A stretch of 64,000 nt of DNA from Hymenobacter sublimis (GTDB taxonomy: Bacteria > Bacteroidota > Bacteroidia > Cytophagales > Hymenobacteraceae), in contig NZ_CP095848.1 of assembly GCF_023101345.1 (NCBI RefSeq), positions 3,002,001 through 3,066,000 on the forward strand. Reading direction: 5' to 3'. A program made the translations under genes and the position numbers. Positions within the stretch are counted from its first letter, which is position 1. Each line of letters opens with the position of its first letter. Positions 52,388-59,727 of the stretch are shown here, piece by piece. A model generated the notes under the pieces. That model was not told the origin of the DNA. It saw only the letters and a program-made list of their open reading frames with translations, and did not search any database.

Positions 52388-53218
52388 TTGCTATTTCAGA
52401 TTCTCAGCTACCTCCGCTTTCTGGCCGGGTCCGGTAACGCGCACGGGCTCCATTCGCCGTTTGTATTCGGCCTGTACGCGCACGTAGTCAACCACAGCGG
52501 GCATTTCGCGGCGTATGAGGCCGTAGAAACCCGGCGCCAGGAGCTGTTAGCCGACCCTACCTCTATTCAGGTGCGGGACTTCGGAGCGGGCTCTCACACT
52601 GGGGCGGGCCGCACCCGCCGCCTGCGCGATATTGCCCGGACAGCCGCCAAGCCGCCCAAGCTGGGGCAGCTGCTATTCCGCCTAGTCAACCACTTTCAGC
52701 CGCGCACCATTGTGGAGCTGGGTACCTCCCTGGGCCTGACAACCGCCTACCTCAGCGCCGCCAACTCAAGGGCCCGCGTACTCACCTTCGAGGGCTGCCC
52801 TCAAACTGCCGCCGTTGCCCGCCAGACCTTTCAGCAGCTGGAGCTGCCGGCCGTGGAGCTCATAGAAGGCAACTTGGATGATACCCTAGCCCCTACCCTC
52901 GCCGCACTACCCACGCCCGTCGACTTTGCCTTCTTCGACGGCAACCACCGCTACGAGCCCACAGTGCGCTACTTCGAGCAGCTGAACCGCTACCGCACCG
53001 ACTTAAGCGTGTTCGTGCTGGACGACATTCATTGGTCCGAAGAAATGGAGCAGGCCTGGGCTACTATCAAGCAGCACCCCGACGTGACTGTTACCGTGGA
53101 TCTGTTTTTCATCGGCCTAGTTTTCTTTCGCCGAAATCAGCCAAAACAGCATTTTTCGCTTCGTTTTGATAACCCGTTTGATAACCTGTTAGAGCGAGTT
53201 AAATGGCTTGCTTCGTAG
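52388..53218 (+). CDS. Class I SAM-dependent methyltransferase (O-methyltransferase-like)
   Basis: This 276-residue protein appears to start at a TTG (52388): no in-frame ATG or GTG fits upstream, and the residues from here (LSYLRFLAGSGNAHGLHSPFVF) look like a family N-terminus. The SAM-binding core is TIVELGTSLGLTTAYLSAA, with VLTFEGCPQTAAVARQTF, VDFAFFDGNHRYEPTV and FVLDDIHWSEEM. The acceptor is not known. A TATCTTCG sequence near 52316 may be its promoter. Confidence 0.85.
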   Translation: MLFQILSYLRFLAGSGNAHGLHSPFVFGLYAHVVNHSGHFAAYEAVETRRQELLADPTSIQVRDFGAGSHTGAGRTRRLRDIARTAAKPPKLGQLLFRLVNHFQPRTIVELGTSLGLTTAYLSAANSRARVLTFEGCPQTAAVARQTFQQLELPAVELIEGNLDDTLAPTLAALPTPVDFAFFDGNHRYEPTVRYFEQLNRYRTDLSVFVLDDIHWSEEMEQAWATIKQHPDVTVTVDLFFIGLVFFRRNQPKQHFSLRFDNPFDNLLERVKWLAS

Positions 53219-53281
53219 TGGTAAGCTCAACCGCAAGAGAATTACTAAAATAAATAGCAAAACAAAGCCGCCGAATACTAG

Positions 53282-53289
53282 TATATTTG
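53282..53289 (+). promoter_or_regulatory. Possible -7 box upstream of a short ORF
   Basis: TATATTTG matches TAnnTTTG and lies about 115 bp upstream of the small ORF at 53405; a GC-rich hairpin (53338-53363, GAAGCCCGTG/CACGGGCTTC) lies in the would-be leader. Confidence 0.4.
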
Positions 53290-53404
53290 GCATACGTGCG
53301 GTTGTCACCCCGCCAACACGGCTGCCTTAAAAGCAGTGAAGCCCGTGTTGTAGCACGGGCTTCGGGATAAGTAGGGTGTTTAGGCCACCCTCAAATCCAT
53401 TGGT

Positions 53405-53536
53405 ATGGGACAGGGTCGTACTGACATGGATGGGCTTCGTTTCCAATGCTCCATTCATGTGACCACTACTTTTGTAGTAAAGGTAGTGGCCGCTTTAGGC
53501 GGAATGGGAGGTTTGTACCTCCTGTTTAATCCTTAG
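53405..53536 (+). CDS. Possible 43-residue membrane peptide
   Basis: An ATG-initiated frame encodes 43 residues, MGQGRTDMDGLRFQ... followed by a hydrophobic segment (FVVKVVAALGGMGGLYLLF, residues 23-41) and ends NP. It is followed at 9 bp by a good terminator, and a -7 box lies upstream, which together support a small transcription unit in a 463 bp gap between a methyltransferase gene and kdsA. The rest of the gap (53219-53281 and 53583-53681) shows nothing. It could instead be a structured small RNA; nothing here proves translation. Confidence 0.4.
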   Translation: MGQGRTDMDGLRFQCSIHVTTTFVVKVVAALGGMGGLYLLFNP

Positions 53537-53544
53537 CGGTAACG

Positions 53545-53582
53545 GTAGCAGGGGGCGGTAAGCCTCCTGCTACTTTTGTTTT
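53545..53582 (+). terminator. Intrinsic terminator after the short ORF
   Basis: Stem GTAGCAGG/CCTGCTAC (53545-53552 with 53566-53573) is followed by TTTTGTTTT. Confidence 0.85.
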
Positions 53583-53681
53583 CAACGAAGCAAATATACT
53601 GGATGTTTTGGCAAACAAGTTATACCATTCGTTGGGGGTTTCCGGCTAGCAAATTGCCAGGCTCCCCTACCTGCAACTAAG

Positions 53682-54506
53682 CTACCGGATGGCCTGGCGC
53701 ACGCGCGTGAGCTTCACGAGCAAATCTTCGAGCCGGTCCAGGGCCAGCATGTTGGCCCCGTCCGATTTGGCGGTGGCCGGCGTGGGGTGGGTCTCGATAA
53801 ACAGGCCGTCGGCGCCTACGGCAATGGCAGCTTTGGCAATGGTTTCAATGAGTTGGGGCTTGCCGCCCGTCACGCCGCTGCTCTGGTTGGGCTGCTGCAG
53901 GGAATGGGTCACGTCCATCACCACGGGCACGCCAAACTCGCGCATAGCGGGCAGGTTGCGGAAGTCCACTACCAGGTCGGAGTAGCCGAAAGAGTTGCCC
54001 CGGTCGGTCAGAATCACGTTTTCGTTGCCCGACTGGCGCACCTTGTCCACGGCAAACTGCATGGATTCGCCGCTCAAGAACTGCCCTTTCTTCACGTTCA
54101 CGACTTTTCCGGTTTTGGCGGCGGCTACCAGCAAATCCGTTTGCCGGCACAGGAAAGCCGGAATTTGGAGCACATCCACGTACTCGGCGGCCAGCGCGGC
54201 TTCCTCCGACTCGTGAATGTCCGTCACGGTAGGCACCCCGATTTCCCGCCCTACTTTCTGCAGAATGCGCAAGGCTTTTTCGTCGCCGATGCCCGTGTAA
54301 GAATCGAGGCGGGAGCGGTTGGCTTTGCGGTAAGAGCCCTTGAAGATGTAGGGAATCTGCAGCTTATCGGTAAGGGTGCGGACTTGCTCGGCAATACGTA
54401 GGGCCATGTCCTCACCCTCAATCACGCAGGGGCCCGCCATCAGGAAAAACTGACCGGAATCGGTGTGGCGAAAATGGGGCAGAACGTTGGCAAGAGCTTG
54501 AATCAT
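53682..54506 (-). CDS. kdsA: 3-deoxy-8-phosphooctulonate (KDO-8-P) synthase
   Basis: This 274-residue cytoplasmic enzyme condenses phosphoenolpyruvate and arabinose-5-phosphate to KDO-8-P for lipopolysaccharide. The barrel begins FFLMAGPCVIEGEDM. It has IFKGSYRKANRSR (PEP-binding), LQIPAFLCRQTDLL and LTDRGNSFGYSDLVVDF, and ends in a metal-binding region (IETHPTPATAKSDGANML). The ATG at 54506 (MIQALANVL) fits; 99 upstream in-frame residues are not family-like. It marks a Gram-negative outer membrane with KDO. Confidence 0.96.
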   Translation of the reverse strand: MIQALANVLPHFRHTDSGQFFLMAGPCVIEGEDMALRIAEQVRTLTDKLQIPYIFKGSYRKANRSRLDSYTGIGDEKALRILQKVGREIGVPTVTDIHESEEAALAAEYVDVLQIPAFLCRQTDLLVAAAKTGKVVNVKKGQFLSGESMQFAVDKVRQSGNENVILTDRGNSFGYSDLVVDFRNLPAMREFGVPVVMDVTHSLQQPNQSSGVTGGKPQLIETIAKAAIAVGADGLFIETHPTPATAKSDGANMLALDRLEDLLVKLTRVRQAIR

Positions 54507-54574
54507 GGTAGACGAAGATGGGCCGCCTAAAGCGTGGCAGCTAGTAAATGAATGGAAAGCGGTTGAGCGAGTTG

Positions 54575-55195
54575 CTAGTAAGAACCCGGCAGCCGCTTCC
54601 TTTTTAAACATATAAACAACTCTCGCCCCCGGCGTGGGGGCAAGGAGTTGGTGGCCGTCTCGAAATGAGCGAAGTCGAAATAGGGCGCAAAGTAGGCACG
54701 ATATTCTTCGCGGGAGCCACCGAAGGGCGGGCCCGGCTGGCTGAACTCTGTATCGAAGAGTAAGCCCATTAGGGTGCCGCCGGGCCGCAGCAGGTGCGCG
54801 CACTGCCGGGCGTAAGCCAGCCGCAGGCTAGGATCGAGGGCGCAAAAGAAGGTCTGCTCCACAATGAGGTCAAACGCCGGGGTAGGCTCCAGGGCGAAGA
54901 AATCCTGCTGCAACAAATGAGCCGCCGGGAAAGTCGGGACGCGCTGCTGGAAGTCGTGCAGGGGCGCGGGCGCTACATCGGCCACCCACACGTTGGGCCA
55001 GCCCTGGCGGTGCAGGTATTCGGCCTCGTAGGCCCGGCCGGCGCCCGGAATCAGGATGCGGCGCTCGTCGGGTAGTCCTAGCTGCCTGAAATAATCCAGC
55101 AGCGGTGGCGTTATGCTGCCCGCATCCCAGCCGGTTTGCCCGGCCAAGTAGCGCTGCTGCCAATACGCCGCGTCAAGTTGCGAATCCGGGTGCAT
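54575..55195 (-). CDS. SAM-dependent methyltransferase of the thiopurine-S-methyltransferase type
   Basis: This 206-residue protein is TPMT-like: AAYWQQRYLAGQTGWDAGSITPPL is the family opening, followed by the SAM-binding ILIPGAGRAYEAEYL and VWVADVAPAPLHDF, then DLIVEQTFFCALDP and GGTLMGLLF. It probably methylates a sulfur or selenium acceptor, as the bacterial TPMTs do, but substrate is not known. The ATG at 55195 is preferred to a GTG at 55222. It lies upstream of kdsA on the same strand; the gap is 68 bp. Confidence 0.88.
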   Translation of the reverse strand: MHPDSQLDAAYWQQRYLAGQTGWDAGSITPPLLDYFRQLGLPDERRILIPGAGRAYEAEYLHRQGWPNVWVADVAPAPLHDFQQRVPTFPAAHLLQQDFFALEPTPAFDLIVEQTFFCALDPSLRLAYARQCAHLLRPGGTLMGLLFDTEFSQPGPPFGGSREEYRAYFAPYFDFAHFETATNSLPPRRGRELFICLKRKRLPGSY

Positions 55196-55222
55196 ATTGT
55201 AGCGAGGTTGTACCTTCGGCAC

Positions 55223-55252
55223 TTGCCTGGGTACGGAACTCCGTTATTTTTG
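55223..55252 (+). promoter_or_regulatory. Promoter of the coiled-coil protein gene
   Basis: TTG (55223-55225), a 19 bp spacer and TATTTTTG (55245-55252) form an exact Bacteroidota promoter; the ATG is 57 bp downstream. Confidence 0.75.
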
Positions 55253-55308
55253 CCCTAAAGGTACTACCTCCGCCCGGACTCTCCGGGCCTCACTTAACCC
55301 CTCTTGCG

Positions 55309-56256
55309 ATGGAACAAGACCAGAGCCCCGAGCCGAAGAACAACAACCGCGTCCTCCTGATTGTGGCCCTGATTCTGGTGCTGCTTGGCATCAACGGCCT
55401 GCTTTTCTACATGAATCAGCAGAAATCCAAGCAGAATGAACAGCTCCAAGCCGACGTAGTAACCAAGGATGCCAAGCTGGAAGAGCAGATTAAGCAGTAT
55501 GAGGCCCTGAAAGCCGATTATGAGCGGCAAAGCCAGGAAGTGCAGGGCATGGGCCTAGCCAATGACTCGCTGGAGGCCAAGCTAGCCCAAATTAACGCCG
55601 ACCTACTGAAGCTTCGCTCCTTCCGGGCCGGTAGCTTCAGCATTGCCGAGCAGAATCGGTTCAAGCAGCGCGCCACCAACTTCGAGGCCCAACTGCGGAA
55701 GAAAGACGAGGAAATTGCCCAGCTGAAAGCCGACAACGAAGCGCTGTACACCGAGACGACCACGCTGAAAGAGCGCCAAAACAAGCTTACGGACACTATT
55801 TCAACGGTAGTGCGCTCCAACCAGGAGCTAAATGAGAAGGTAACTATTGCTTCTCGTCTGCAAGCTGAAAACATTCGGGTGGGAGTTGTCAACAGCCGCG
55901 AGAAAGAAAAGTCGGATGAAGACAACGAGTTCAAGGCCAAGCGTGTCGAGAAAATTAAGGTGACCTTCAACCTCGCTCGCAACGACGTGTCGCCGAAGGA
56001 AACCAAGCAGATTTTGATGCGTCTGATTGAGCCCGACGGCGCCGCCTTATACAACCTGAGCACCGGGGGCGGCACCTTCATGATTGACGGCGCCGAGGCA
56101 TTTTACACTGCCAAACAGGACCTCGTATTCGACAACACCCGTCAGCCCGTGCAATTTCTGTACGCTAAAGGTGCCGGCTACAAAACCGGCCTCCACACCG
56201 TAGAGCTGTATGAAGGCGGCGTAATGATTGGCAAAACCACCTTCACGCTCAAATAA
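55309..56256 (+). CDS. Membrane-anchored coiled-coil protein, unrecognised
   Basis: This 315-residue protein has one N-terminal membrane segment (VLLIVALILVLLGINGLLFY, about 15-34), then a long coiled coil (about 36-210 with heptad-like LEEQIKQYEALKADYERQ and LEAKLAQINADLLKL). A C-terminal beta-rich domain of about 95 residues (VEKIKVTFNLARND...GLHTVELYEGGVMIGKTTFTL) completes it. The C-terminal part faces the periplasm if the N-terminus is inside. It might be an envelope spacer or scaffold. I know no family for it. It has its own strong promoter. Confidence 0.8.
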   Translation: MEQDQSPEPKNNNRVLLIVALILVLLGINGLLFYMNQQKSKQNEQLQADVVTKDAKLEEQIKQYEALKADYERQSQEVQGMGLANDSLEAKLAQINADLLKLRSFRAGSFSIAEQNRFKQRATNFEAQLRKKDEEIAQLKADNEALYTETTTLKERQNKLTDTISTVVRSNQELNEKVTIASRLQAENIRVGVVNSREKEKSDEDNEFKAKRVEKIKVTFNLARNDVSPKETKQILMRLIEPDGAALYNLSTGGGTFMIDGAEAFYTAKQDLVFDNTRQPVQFLYAKGAGYKTGLHTVELYEGGVMIGKTTFTLK

Positions 56257-56437
56257 ATCACGGATTTAGCCTGATTTATTGAATGCCACGGATTCGTTCT
56301 AGCCTTCTGCGGGCAGAGTAGAATGACAGAGTAGGACAACAAGAAAGGCCTTCCATCTGGAAGGCCTTTCTTATTTGGAGGATGCAGGACGTAGAGCAAA
56401 TCCGTGTAAACCGACGAATCCGGCTAAATCTGTGATT
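56256..56437. repeat. MITE-like element with terminal inverted repeats, copy 2
   Basis: Terminal arms AATCACGGATTTAGCCTGATT and (reverse complement of the other end) AATCACAGATTTAGCCGGATT match at 19 of 21. Inner boxes GCCACGGATTCGTTCTAG and AGCAAATCCGTG are shared with copy 1 at 50853-51040, and a terminator hairpin is in the centre. It overlaps the last codons and the stop (56424-56426) of the cyanophycin synthetase gene. Confidence 0.85.
56341..56372. terminator. Bidirectional terminator inside repeat copy 2
   Basis: Perfect 15 bp arms (AAGAAAGGCCTTCCA and its complement) with a 2 nt loop serve the convergent coiled-coil and cphA genes. Confidence 0.9.
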
Positions 56438-59048
56438 CGTAGTCGTCTAGCTTCTTGAGGGTAGCCTTGATATTTTCCGTGAACAGCACGACGACCGAGC
56501 CGGGCTGCGCCGTGTTGAGCACGTGGTCAATGGCGTCCATTTCGTTTTCGATGTAGGTAATGGGTAGCTCCGGGTTATCCAGGCGTAGGCCGCGGGTCAT
56601 GATTTCGTGGAGTTCCTCGGCGGTTTTACCGCGCAAGTCCCGATCCTGACGCAGCACCACCTCATCGAAAATACGGCCCGCCACCCGGGCGAAGCTAAGC
56701 GTGTCCTCGTCGCGCCGGTCGCCCAGGCCCGACACCACCCCTACCTTGCGGGTCGCCTCCGTGGCGTTCAGAAACTCGGCAAATTTCTCGATGCCGTGGG
56801 TATTGTGGGCATAATCCACAATTACCTCGAAGGTCGGAAACTTGTATACATTCATGCGGCCCGGCGTTTTGGCGGCCGAGGGTATAAACGTGCGCAGGGC
56901 TTGCTTGATATCGTCCTTGTCGAAGCCGTAGCAGTAGCAAGCCAGGGCCGCAGCCAGCGAATTTTCAATGTTGAATGTAGCCCTACCCCCAAACGTGATG
57001 GGGAACTCCGAGGCGCGGTCGATGCGCAGCTTATAGCTGTTCTTATAAATGGTGATGTAGCCCTCCTCGTACACGGCGGCCAGCCCACCACTTTCGGCGT
57101 GCTCCCGGATGCGGGGGCTGTGCTCATTCATACTAAAAAGCGCCACTTTGCACTCCAACTTCTCCCGCATGGCGTACACCAAGTCGTTATCGGCGTTGAG
57201 TACAGCCCACCCGTTTTTGTGCACCGTACGAGGCAATACGCCCTTAACGGCCGCCATTTCCTCCACCGTATAAATGTCGCGCATCCCCAGGTGGTCAGCC
57301 GCTACGTTGGTTACGATGGCCACGTCGCAGGTATGAAAGCCCAGGCCTGAGCGAAGCATGCCGCCCCGCGCCGTTTCCAGCACCGCAAAGTTTACCGTCG
57401 GGTCTTTCAGCACAAACTCCGCGCTTTGCCCTCCGGTGCAGTCCCCACTCTGCAATTGCACACCTTGTATATAAATGCCGCTGGTGGTAGTGTGGCCTAC
57501 CTTGTAGCCTTTGGACGCTACAATATGGGAGAGCAAGTGAGTAGTAGTGGTTTTGCCGTTGGTACCGGTTACAGCGAAAATCGGAATACGAGCCGTGCTG
57601 CCGGTTGGGAATAGCATATCCACTACCGGCGCGGCCACGTTCCGGGGCAGGCCCTCGGTGGGGGCAATGTGCATGCGGAAACCAGGCGCCGCGTTAACCT
57701 CAATAACGGCCCCGCGCGTCTCGTTCAGCGGAATGGCAATGTCAGACGTCAGTAGGTCAATACCACAGATATCCAAGCCGATAATGCCGGCTACCCGCTC
57801 CGCTAGTAACACATTGTACGGGTGTACCAGGTCAGTGACATCCGTGGCGGTGCCGCCTGTGCTGATGTTAGCCGTGCTTTTCAGGTAGAGTTCCTTGCCC
57901 GCGGGCAGCACGGAATCTATGGTCAGGTCCTGCACGCGCAGAATGTCCAGCGTGTGCTGATCAGCTTTGATGCTGGTCAGCTCCTTTTCGTGGCCGACAC
58001 CGCGGCGTGGGTCCTCGTTAATCTTATCAATAAGCTGCTGAATGGTGCTAACTCCATCCCCGGTTACGGCCGCCGGAGTGCGCTTGGCAGCGGCAATGAG
58101 TTTACCATTAACTACCAAGAGCCGATAATCGTGGCCCTCAATGAACTGCTCCACAATAACGGCCCGTGAGTACTTCTGCGCGGCTTGTAACCCTTCCACG
58201 GCATCTTCCCAATTCATGATGCGGATGGTAGCGCCTTTGCCGTGGTTGCCATCCAGGGGCTTGGTCACGATGGGAAAACCCAAGTCCTCCACGGCGTCAC
58301 GCAAGCCCGCCTCCGAGTACACTGTGGTGCCATAGGGAACGGGTACGCCCGCGTCCTTCAGCATGGCTTTGGTGCGGTTTTTATTACCCGCTACCTCTAC
58401 GCCCGCGTGGGAAGTATAGCTGGTAGTAGTAGCCCAAATGCGCTTCTGGTTAACTCCGTAGCCCAGTTGGATAATATTGCTATTCTTGAGTTGGATGTAG
58501 GGGATGTTGCGCGAAGCCGCTTCGGCCACAATGCTGTAGGTACTCGGACCAAAAAACTCCTCTTCCCGGATTTCGTGCAGCTCTTCAATGATGGGTTTCA
58601 GGTCCACTGGCTGGCCTTTGCATAGATCCTCCACGATGTGCACGGCGGCCTCAGCGGCCACGCGCCCGGCCCGCTCCTCCTGGTAGCAGAACACCACAAA
58701 ATCTACGCCCTCCTGATGCGCCGGGTACGACTTGCCCCAGATTACCGGCATACCAGCCGTGCGCTGCAGGGCCAGCGCTACCTGCAGAATTACGTAGCCC
58801 AGGGGTTCACCGTCGGCTAGCTGCTCCTCGGTAAGCGGTGGGTTTTTCGTCGACGATTTATCTAAATCGCCGGTCTGCGGTTGGGCTAGTTCAGGCAACA
58901 GCTTCGGCAGCTGCTCAGCTAAGGCCGGCACGCTGTTCGACCACGTATCGGCCAGATCCTGCAGGTCTACTTTCATCACAATCAGCTTGTGATGTTTCAC
59001 AGACCAGTAGCTGGGGCCGCGCATTGTGCGGAGGTCAATAATCTTCAT
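56424..59048 (-). CDS. cphA: Cyanophycin synthetase
   Basis: This 874-residue enzyme adds Asp and Arg alternately to make cyanophycin, a nitrogen storage polymer. It begins MKIIDLRTMRGPSYWS, the family start. An ATP-grasp domain (about 220-470: DGNHGKGATIRI, VEQFIEGHDYRLLVVNGK, EVNAAPGFRMH) adds Asp. A Mur-ligase domain (about 490-870: VTGTNGKTTTTHLL, then RGGMLRSGLGF, GRMNVYKFPTFEVIVDYAHN) adds Arg. Length is normal. The C-terminal end lies in a repeat element that supplies the stop codon. No cyanophycinase is in the window, so whether the polymer is turned over here cannot be seen. Confidence 0.95.
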   Translation of the reverse strand: MKIIDLRTMRGPSYWSVKHHKLIVMKVDLQDLADTWSNSVPALAEQLPKLLPELAQPQTGDLDKSSTKNPPLTEEQLADGEPLGYVILQVALALQRTAGMPVIWGKSYPAHQEGVDFVVFCYQEERAGRVAAEAAVHIVEDLCKGQPVDLKPIIEELHEIREEEFFGPSTYSIVAEAASRNIPYIQLKNSNIIQLGYGVNQKRIWATTTSYTSHAGVEVAGNKNRTKAMLKDAGVPVPYGTTVYSEAGLRDAVEDLGFPIVTKPLDGNHGKGATIRIMNWEDAVEGLQAAQKYSRAVIVEQFIEGHDYRLLVVNGKLIAAAKRTPAAVTGDGVSTIQQLIDKINEDPRRGVGHEKELTSIKADQHTLDILRVQDLTIDSVLPAGKELYLKSTANISTGGTATDVTDLVHPYNVLLAERVAGIIGLDICGIDLLTSDIAIPLNETRGAVIEVNAAPGFRMHIAPTEGLPRNVAAPVVDMLFPTGSTARIPIFAVTGTNGKTTTTHLLSHIVASKGYKVGHTTTSGIYIQGVQLQSGDCTGGQSAEFVLKDPTVNFAVLETARGGMLRSGLGFHTCDVAIVTNVAADHLGMRDIYTVEEMAAVKGVLPRTVHKNGWAVLNADNDLVYAMREKLECKVALFSMNEHSPRIREHAESGGLAAVYEEGYITIYKNSYKLRIDRASEFPITFGGRATFNIENSLAAALACYCYGFDKDDIKQALRTFIPSAAKTPGRMNVYKFPTFEVIVDYAHNTHGIEKFAEFLNATEATRKVGVVSGLGDRRDEDTLSFARVAGRIFDEVVLRQDRDLRGKTAEELHEIMTRGLRLDNPELPITYIENEMDAIDHVLNTAQPGSVVVLFTENIKATLKKLDDYESQI

Positions 59049-59265
59049 GGGAAAAAGATGAAAAGGGAATAAGGATGTACGCTTCTCTACGCGGGAATGA
59101 AATGTAGGGATAATGCCGTTGTAATCATTTTTAGCCTATTGGAGGGATAATCCACGCCGTGGCAATATTTGCGGTATAAATATTTATTACAAGCTGCCGT
59201 CCCTTAGTTCTGTTACATTGCAACAGGCTGGCTGCAAGCTCAACTCTGCTTTAAGGCTATTAAAT

Positions 59266-59299
59266 GCAAAAACCCCGGTCGGGGCTAATCGACCGGGGC
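59266..59299 (-). terminator. Intrinsic terminator after tRNA-Cys
   Basis: Stem CCCCGGTCG/CGACCGGGG (59273-59281 with 59290-59298) is followed on the minus strand by TTTTT. Confidence 0.9.
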
Positions 59300-59326
59300 A
59301 CTAGGCACTCTGAAAACAGGAAAAAG

Positions 59327-59397
59327 AGGTGACGAGCGGATTCGAACCGCTGTAGGAGGTTTTGCAGACCTCTACCTAGCCACTCGGTCACGTCACC
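59327..59397 (-). tRNA. tRNA-Cys (GCA anticodon)
   Basis: The 71 nt cloverleaf has a 7 bp acceptor stem (GGTGACG/CGTCACC), a D arm, an anticodon stem GAGGT/ACCTC around CTGCAAA with anticodon GCA, and a T arm with TTCGAAT. The discriminator base is U, as in cysteine tRNAs. CCA is not encoded. It has its own promoter (59414-59444) and terminator. Confidence 0.97.
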
Positions 59398-59413
59398 AGT
59401 GGTTTTGAGGATG

Positions 59414-59444
59414 CAAACATACGCCTTAATCCGACTTCAGCCAA
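59414..59444 (-). promoter_or_regulatory. Promoter of tRNA-Cys
   Basis: On the minus strand TTG (59444-59442), a 20 bp spacer and TATGTTTG (59421-59414) match the Bacteroidota consensus; the tRNA 5' end is 17 bp beyond the box. Between this and the repeat at 59554 nothing else is seen; the gap 59049-59265 holds only the cphA promoter region. Confidence 0.8.
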
Positions 59445-59553
59445 GCTAATCAGCGTATTTTCGCTTGTTAACCGGTTAAGTTACTGGATTTCTGCGGCAA
59501 ATTTTATAGCTCTTTCGTTTCCGCGACAGCGGGAACTGTACTTTCGAGCTTAT

Positions 59554-59633
59554 GGCGCATCAAGCTAGTAACGCGGAATTTGGATTGGCCTTTTAGTCGG
59601 AACCCTGATTCCTCGTCACTGGCTTGATGCGCC
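59554..59633. repeat. Inverted repeat, GCGCATCAAG family, copy 2
   Basis: Arms of 12 bp (GGCGCATCAAGC at 59554-59565 and its complement at 59622-59633) flank a 56 bp spacer, the same arm core and about the same spacing as in copy 1 at 1261-1360. Confidence 0.6.
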
Positions 59634-59668
59634 CAGGCTCGGAAAAACAGCCTTGCTTACCTCTGCAA

Positions 59669-59697
59669 CAAAAAGGCCCCGGATTGCTCCGGGGCCT
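59669..59697 (-). terminator. Intrinsic terminator after rpsA
   Basis: Stem AGGCCCCGG/CCGGGGCCT (59674-59697) is followed by TTTTTG on the minus strand. Confidence 0.9.
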
Positions 59698-59727
59698 CTT
59701 GTTTATCAAGCCAAATGGCTGGCGAAA

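Noticed and set aside
53682..54803. Longer kdsA frame beginning at 54803
   Set aside because: The first 99 residues do not match KdsA and overlap the 3' end of the upstream methyltransferase gene; MIQALANVL at 54506 is the family start.
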